Origin: Austwickia sp.
GTDB lineage: Bacteria > Actinomycetota > Actinomycetes > Actinomycetales > Dermatophilaceae
Reading direction: 5' to 3'
DNA length: 64,000 bases
Assembly: GCA_016711265.1 (NCBI GenBank)
Contig: JADJTI010000006.1
Location: 620,001 to 684,000, forward strand
How positions within the stretch are numbered: the stretch's first letter is position 1; each line of letters starts with the position of its first letter. A model generated the notes under the pieces. The model was not told the DNA's origin. It ran no database searches and saw only the letters and a list, made by a program, of their open reading frames with translations. A program made the position numbers and the translations under genes. Of this stretch, positions 59,873-64,000 are shown piece by piece.

Positions 59873-60496
59873 ATGACGGGAAGCTTCCGCGAGTATCGCT
59901 CCATCGGAATCACGCGCTCCATCATCATGATCCTTAACGCCCCGCGTTTTCTTCCGATTTTCGCCCTCCTGAGCATTTCGGGTCGACGCGGCGTGATCGC
60001 TCAGGACCTGGCGCGCTGGATGGCCGTTCGCAGGTTGGAATTCACAGAAGGCTTCGCTCTGCGTTATCTGTTCACCTTCGTACCCGAATTCCGCACGCTG
60101 GTGTACTGGCGGCTGGGGAAGCCGGGGCGATCCCTGGAATTCCTGGCCCGCGGCCGCGTCGGCCTGAATCTGCTGATGGATCCCCTGCGGGTCGGTCCCG
60201 GTCTGTACCTGCAGCACGGCGACGGCGCCTTCGTGTCGTGCGAGAGCATCGGCCGCAACTGCTGGGTCAGTCAACAGGTCACCCTGGGGTACACCAACGA
60301 CAACGACCGGCCGACGGTGGGCGATAACGTGAGCTTCCGTGCAGGCGCCAAAGTGCTGGGCGCGGTGTATGTCGGTGACGGGTCGACGGTGGGCGCCAAT
60401 GCCGTCGTGCTCCGGAATGTCCCGCCCGGCTCGGTGATTTCTCCGCCGTCATCCCGGACTGTGGTGGGCGGCGCCCAGCACAAGGTGAGCAAGTAG
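59873..60496 (+). CDS. Serine O-acetyltransferase-like hexapeptide-repeat protein
   Basis: A 207-residue acetyltransferase. The N-terminal half is helical with an arginine-rich start and RYLFTFVPEFRTLVYWRLGK. The C-terminal half is a left-handed beta-helix with hexapeptide repeats: VGPGLYLQHGDGAFVSCESI, GRNCWVSQQVTLGYTNDNDR, PTVGDNVSFRAGAKVLGAVY, VGDGSTVGANAVVLRNVPPG. The catalytic histidine is in LQHGDG. This is the CysE/WcaB type; beside polysaccharide genes it more likely acetylates a sugar than serine. The ATG at 59873 is chosen, with a weak GTG alternative at 59864. GC is lower than in the neighbours. Confidence 0.85.
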   Translation: MTGSFREYRSIGITRSIIMILNAPRFLPIFALLSISGRRGVIAQDLARWMAVRRLEFTEGFALRYLFTFVPEFRTLVYWRLGKPGRSLEFLARGRVGLNLLMDPLRVGPGLYLQHGDGAFVSCESIGRNCWVSQQVTLGYTNDNDRPTVGDNVSFRAGAKVLGAVYVGDGSTVGANAVVLRNVPPGSVISPPSSRTVVGGAQHKVSK

Positions 60497-60564
60497 GCAC
60501 GCTGCTAGATCATGGTTAGCGCATGGATAGCGCATTGATGGAGCATTGACAGCTCGCGGCATGC

Positions 60565-60598
60565 ACGAAGCGGATCCACATCGCTGGGTCCGCTTCGT
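60565..60598. terminator. 10-bp hairpin between the acetyltransferase gene and tRNA-Gly
   Basis: ACGAAGCGGA (60565-60574) and TCCGCTTCGT (60589-60598) pair perfectly around 14 bases. It can serve the acetyltransferase transcript and the tRNA transcript from the other side. Confidence 0.65.
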
Positions 60599-60656
60599 CG
60601 TGGTCGACCGTGCGAATCGTGTGCGACGACGCGGGATACGGCTCTTGCCGAGCTGG

Positions 60657-60727
60657 AGCGAGTGACGGGAATCGAACCCGCGTATCGAGCTTGGGAAGCT
60701 CGTGTTCTACCATTGAACTACACTCGC
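60657..60727 (-). tRNA. tRNA-Gly (anticodon CCC)
   Basis: The reverse strand folds as a 71-nt tRNA. Acceptor GCGAGTG pairs with CACTCGC, the anticodon arm is CGAGC-TTCCCAA-GCTCG with CCC at 34-36, and the T-arm is GCGGG-TTCGATT-CCCGT. CCA is not encoded. It reads GGG codons. No repeated 3' end or integrase suggests use as an attachment site. Confidence 0.95.
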
Positions 60728-60790
60728 ATGCCCCCGGAAATGCACGGCCCGGGCCGTCTCAGGGCGGGACTCAGTATAGCGGGGAAGCGA

Positions 60791-61648
60791 TCACTCTGCC
60801 GCCACGGGCCTGCGCGCTGTGATGTCGATGTTGCTGTGGCGCGCCCACTGCTCGGTCGTGGGACGAGGGCCGTGTCCCTCGGTCCCCCGGTAGAGGCCGG
60901 ATCGGATGTTGAGCGGCGCAGATCCCTCGAAGAACGTGCCGGCCCGGTACCCCTGCCCCGACGAGGGGCGCCAGTGCTCCACGACCTGCTGACCGTCCAC
61001 CCAGGCCGACACCCAGCCGTATTCCGGATCCCGGGACAGGAACACCTCCAGCCGGATCCGGTAGGTCCGGTCGTTGGTGAAGGGTGCGAGGTCCCGAACC
61101 CAGTGATAGTTCTGCCCGGTGTTCGGATCGTGCGCGGGATTGCCGGTCCCCCCCGTCAGCCGGAGACGCCCGCCGCTCACATCGAGGGTGACGGCCCGGC
61201 CCTTCCACTCGCCATCTGTTGTGCTGATTAATTGCCACAAGACGTGCCAGTCGTCGGGGCGTGAAGCCGCAGGGCCCAGCGAGGCCGCGACGTCCGCGGA
61301 GTAGCTGACCAGGTGCCCCTCGGAGAACTGCAGTTCCCGTCCGTCTTTGGCCCACCACAGCTCGCTGCGCCTGTTCTGTGGCGGCGTACTCATCGGGGGA
61401 AGCCGGAAGAACCAGGACGAGCCGGTGTTGACAGGCCGATCGCCGTCCCAGGCGTGCACCTTGAAGGCGCTGTACACCGGGGCTGCTGCGGTGGTGGACG
61501 GTCCTGGCCCGGGACGAAGCGACGAGCTGGCCCCGCTCCGGGCGGCAGGCCTGCTCGGGAAGGCCGAACAGGCGGCCACGACCCCGACCATCGCCGCGAC
61601 GGCCAAGGTCGGCAATACCCGGCGTACCGTTCCTCGCCCGCGGCTCAT
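60791..61648 (-). CDS. Polysaccharide lyase-like (heparin lyase I family-type) lipoprotein
   Basis: A 285-residue exported protein with a lipobox ending VVAAC. After a Ser/Pro/Ala linker comes a jelly-roll domain of the PF14099 type: NRRSELWWAKDGRELQFSEG, DDWHVLWQLISTTDGEW, PNTGQNYHWVRDLAPF, TYRIRLEVFLSRDPEYGWVS, AWVDGQQVV and the end block IRSGLYRGTEG. The family cleaves or binds acidic polysaccharides. The ATG at 61648 has GAGGGG six bases upstream. A paralogue lies directly upstream. Together with the acetyltransferase and ligase-like genes it suggests surface polysaccharide handling. Confidence 0.8.
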   Translation of the reverse strand: MSRGRGTVRRVLPTLAVAAMVGVVAACSAFPSRPAARSGASSSLRPGPGPSTTAAAPVYSAFKVHAWDGDRPVNTGSSWFFRLPPMSTPPQNRRSELWWAKDGRELQFSEGHLVSYSADVAASLGPAASRPDDWHVLWQLISTTDGEWKGRAVTLDVSGGRLRLTGGTGNPAHDPNTGQNYHWVRDLAPFTNDRTYRIRLEVFLSRDPEYGWVSAWVDGQQVVEHWRPSSGQGYRAGTFFEGSAPLNIRSGLYRGTEGHGPRPTTEQWARHSNIDITARRPVAAE

Positions 61649-61815
61649 CACGTGCCCCTCCCCCGGGGTTGTTCTCACTCTTGCTGGCCCGGTGCGAGCC
61701 TCAGCCGCCTCCGCTGAGGCCCGCACCGGTATTCAGAACGACGACTGACCCGGGTCGGAAGTGCCCACGGCGTGTCTCCCACGAACGCCCTTGTTCCGCC
61801 CGGTGAGCGCCTCGG

Positions 61816-62613
61816 TCACGACAGGACGACGGCGGAGTGCCGGCTGCGCTGACGGTACGTCGGCCGGGCGGCGGTGCCGTTGGTCCCTCGATAGAGCCCG
61901 GATCGCGAGTAGATAGTGGTCTGACCCGGGTGGAACGTCCCGGGCCGCAGGCCCGAGCGGGCGATCGGCCGCCAGCGGTCGACGACCACAACGCCATTCA
62001 CCCACACCGAGATCCAACCGACGTTCGGATCCGTGGACAGCTGGCTCTCGATGCGCACGCGGTAGCTCCGCCAGTTCGCGTACGGCGCCAAGTCTCGGTA
62101 CCACCAGTAGTTCCGGCCGGCATTCGGGTCATGGTTGGGGTGGCCGCTGCCGCCGGTGAGCCGCAGTTGGCCGTTGGCCTGAGTGATCGCGAAGTTGGGT
62201 GCCTTCCACACGCCGTACGTGGTCCCCAGGAGCTGCCACAGCACGGCCCAGTCGGCGGAGGTGAAGGCAGCGGCGCCGAGGTCGGCCCCGATGTCGGCCT
62301 GGTAGCGCACGTAGCCGGTGGAGCCGTACGACACCGGTCGGCCGTCGATGCTCCACCACAACTCGCTGCGGCGTCGTACCGGGGGGTTGCTCATGGCGGG
62401 AACATCGAAGGTCCATTGAGTGCCACCACCGGCCGGCTCGAGTGCGTATTGAGCCTCGATCTTGTACGCCGTGTAGGCGGCGGCGGCCAGGCCGGTCGCT
62501 CCGGACTGGCCGGGAAGGGCAGCTGCCGCTCGCGCCGACGCGGCGGCAAGAAGGGGAGCGGACCCCAGCGCCATGGCCACGCTGCGGCGCGTGGGCGCCT
62601 TGGGTGTTGTCAT
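61816..62613 (-). CDS. Polysaccharide lyase-like exported protein, probable Tat substrate
   Basis: A 265-residue paralogue of the neighbouring lipoprotein. The N-terminus TRRSVAMALGSAPLLAAASA is a twin-arginine-like signal. The domain has RRRSELWWSIDGRPVSYGST, SADWAVLWQLLGTTYGVW, PNAGRNYWWYRDLAPYANWR, SYRVRIESQLSTDPNVGWIS, VWVNGVVVVDRW and YSRSGLYRGTNG. It differs in lacking a lipobox. The ATG at 62613 has GAAGGA about nine bases upstream. The pair shares a block order and spacing that show tandem duplication; one copy may stay on the membrane and the other be released. Confidence 0.8.
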   Translation of the reverse strand: MTTPKAPTRRSVAMALGSAPLLAAASARAAAALPGQSGATGLAAAAYTAYKIEAQYALEPAGGGTQWTFDVPAMSNPPVRRRSELWWSIDGRPVSYGSTGYVRYQADIGADLGAAAFTSADWAVLWQLLGTTYGVWKAPNFAITQANGQLRLTGGSGHPNHDPNAGRNYWWYRDLAPYANWRSYRVRIESQLSTDPNVGWISVWVNGVVVVDRWRPIARSGLRPGTFHPGQTTIYSRSGLYRGTNGTAARPTYRQRSRHSAVVLS

Positions 62614-62969
62614 CAGTGTCGTCCTTCGTTATGTCGGTGTTTCAGCAATGAACCGGCAAATGAGGACCCTGACCTGAGAATGACCTGCGGATTCGGCGTC
62701 GTTCATGCTCAGCCAGGGCTTGTGCTGATCGTTCCCCGAATGCGTGCAGCCACAGAGAATACCTAAAGAGACGCAATTCTTCGCTCCGCCAGCTTCACTC
62801 GTGAGCGTTCGGGCAGCTCACGGCGGGTGGAATTCGCTCCAGCCGTGACGGGTGAACCGGTGAGCGACCGACCGGAGCTCGGACGGCTCACACCGACGGG
62901 GTTCCCGGTCCGGATCATGTGGACCGAACCGAACCAGTAAGGTTGCATCGGCGAAGAAGGAGTGTGACG
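62614..62969. other. Divergent intergenic region before the ligase-like gene
   Basis: 356 bases without a gene. An AT-rich patch near 62755-62785 (ACCTAAAGAG) may hold the promoter of the lyase-like genes. Upstream of the ligase-like gene only the ribosome-binding site AAGGAG at 62957 is clear. Confidence 0.4.
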
Positions 62970-64000
62970 GTGGCTGTACTCGCGCTGCTCTGCGCCTTTG
63001 GTCTAGCGAGTTTCCTTCTCCTACGGCGTCATCCACTTGAGCTCGTGGTCGCGGGCCTAGCCATGCACTGCTTACTCCCCTCGATCCTGGTGGTCAGCCG
63101 ACTCCAGGTGGCGAGATTCTCCATCCACCCGGGCGCCGCTCTGGTGATCGCTGGCCTGATCAGCCTGATTCTGCTCAAGCGGGATGACATCCGCGTGTTC
63201 GCCGAGCGTTGGCTGGAATGCACCGCTGCACTGATCGGTCTTGCTGCGCTCGGGGTAGTCCACGGCGTGACGACCGGAGGTGCCCCCTCGCTCGGCTTCG
63301 CGTTCGACCAGATCGTCGTGCCGATGTGCGCGGTGTTCGTCATCGGTGTGGAACTGACGGCCGACCCCGGCAAATGGACCAGGCTCCGTGACGGGATCCT
63401 GGCGATCGCGGCCGTCGAGGGTGTCTACGCCTCGCTGCAGGCCCGCCAGAACAGCCCGATCCTGTTCGCCGAGGCGCTCAGTGAGCAGGCCTGGTTCGGC
63501 ACCGCCAGCGAAGTGCGTTGGATGGGCTCCCTGGACCACCCGCTGGTGCTGGCGGTGATCCTGGCCACGGCCATGCCCTTGCTGGCTACGGTGCGGCGCT
63601 GGTACGTGGTGTTCCCGCTGATGGTGATCTATTTCTCGGGGATCCTGGCGACCGAATCCCGGGCCGGCCTGCTGGCGATCGCCGGCACCGCGGCGTACGC
63701 CCTCCTGCGGGGCAGGACCTCACCCCGGTCCAAGTCCGTGTTGATCCTGGCCTCCGTGGGTTTCGTGGCCTTCGCGCTGCAGTCGGGCATGGTCGACGGC
63801 GCCCTGGAACGATTCGTGACGGGGGAGGCCTCCACGCAGGCCCGGGTCAAGGCGGCGGACTACTTCTTCTCGATCCTCGACCAGTACCTGTGGCTCGGCG
63901 AGGGGTTGGAGATGAGCTTCCGGGTCGCCGCCGGCGGCGGCCTGACGACCAGCTTCGAGAACTCGGTCTTCATGACCATCGTGGACATGGGCTTGCCCTC
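62970..64000 (+). CDS. O-antigen ligase/polymerase-like membrane protein, C-terminus beyond window
   Basis: The frame is open from a GTG at 62970 to the window edge, about 343 codons. AAGGAG lies seven bases upstream and decides against the GTG at 62964. The protein is almost all membrane segments: LALLCAFGLASFLLL, LVIAGLISLILL, GVEGVYASLQ-like loops, then VRWMGSLDHPLVLAVILATA, VFPLMVIYFSGILATESRAG and LLAIAGTAAYALLRG. SRAG followed by a long periplasmic part is typical of WaaL/Wzy-type proteins. It probably joins or polymerises a lipid-linked polysaccharide. With the acetyltransferase and lyase-like genes it may begin an exopolysaccharide cluster. Confidence 0.8.
   Translation, partial: MAVLALLCAFGLASFLLLRRHPLELVVAGLAMHCLLPSILVVSRLQVARFSIHPGAALVIAGLISLILLKRDDIRVFAERWLECTAALIGLAALGVVHGVTTGGAPSLGFAFDQIVVPMCAVFVIGVELTADPGKWTRLRDGILAIAAVEGVYASLQARQNSPILFAEALSEQAWFGTASEVRWMGSLDHPLVLAVILATAMPLLATVRRWYVVFPLMVIYFSGILATESRAGLLAIAGTAAYALLRGRTSPRSKSVLILASVGFVAFALQSGMVDGALERFVTGEASTQARVKAADYFFSILDQYLWLGEGLEMSFRVAAGGGLTTSFENSVFMTIVDMGLP

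Noticed and set aside
59675..60274. 199-codon reverse frame
   Set aside because: Antisense to the hexapeptide-repeat acetyltransferase, whose beta-helix repeats are unmistakable.
60657..60727. tRNA-Gly as a phage or island attachment site
   Set aside because: No copy of the tRNA 3' end and no integrase gene were found in the window.

Overview
The window is very GC-rich DNA with dense coding on both strands. It carries a maleylpyruvate-isomerase-like (mycothiol-dependent type) gene, DUF4235, DUF6458 and DUF4921 genes, a CYTH-CHAD protein, pyruvate phosphate dikinase, many GTG starts and many leaderless-looking genes. This points to an actinobacterium, most likely a Micrococcales member near Dermatophilaceae or Intrasporangiaceae. 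The family-level guess is inference. Nearly all of it reads as ordinary chromosome; no integrase, transposase, phage module or CRISPR array was found.

Layout. 0-5 kb: an edge-truncated membrane multicopper oxidase of the nitrite-reductase type and a glycogen debranching enzyme. 5-15 kb: an alpha/beta-hydrolase-like gene running into a 57-bp poly-G tract, a sodium:alanine symporter, an M18 aminopeptidase, ppdK, a coupled lipoprotein pair (one with a class A beta-lactamase-like fold), a quinone oxidoreductase and a MobA-like NTP transferase. 15-20.8 kb: a peptidase E homologue lacking its serine, a bkd-type E1alpha-E1beta-E2 operon and a divergent Lrp/AsnC regulator. 21-24.4 kb: a TPP riboswitch followed by ykoE-ykoD-ykoC, an ECF transporter for a thiamine precursor.

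24.5-33 kb: wecB, PhzF-like, thioesterase, galM, CPBP protease, DUF4921 (GalT-like) and alpha-methylacyl-CoA racemase genes, separated by intergenic DNA rich in short repeats. 33-38 kb: an orphan gene, an MFS exporter, two tandem sirtuins, a secreted lysine-rich repeat protein and a small membrane protein. 38-44 kb: hisC, a DUF3592-like protein and a second, complete E1alpha-E1beta-E2 operon. 44-46 kb: an overlapping AAA-ATPase / DUF4276 (TOPRIM-like) pair that may be a two-gene phage-defence module. 46-54 kb: a MarR-controlled drug exporter, a DinB-fold protein, a CopD-CtaG copper protein, a nitrilase, an LLM flavin monooxygenase and a DMT exporter. 54-64 kb: small membrane and envelope proteins, an acyl-CoA dehydrogenase, the CYTH-CHAD protein, then an exopolysaccharide-like region (serine acetyltransferase-type hexapeptide protein, tRNA-Gly, two paralogous polysaccharide-lyase-like exported proteins and an edge-truncated O-antigen ligase-like protein).

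Three regulatory themes recur. At least a dozen genes have a TAnnnT -10 element only 6-8 bases before the start codon, which predicts leaderless mRNA. Operons are often coupled through GTGA or ATGA overlaps. Several genes end in long, perfect GC hairpins without a U-run. The most unusual non-coding signals are tandem repeats that include a neighbouring gene's stop codon, and intergenic palindromic words that recur kilobases apart.
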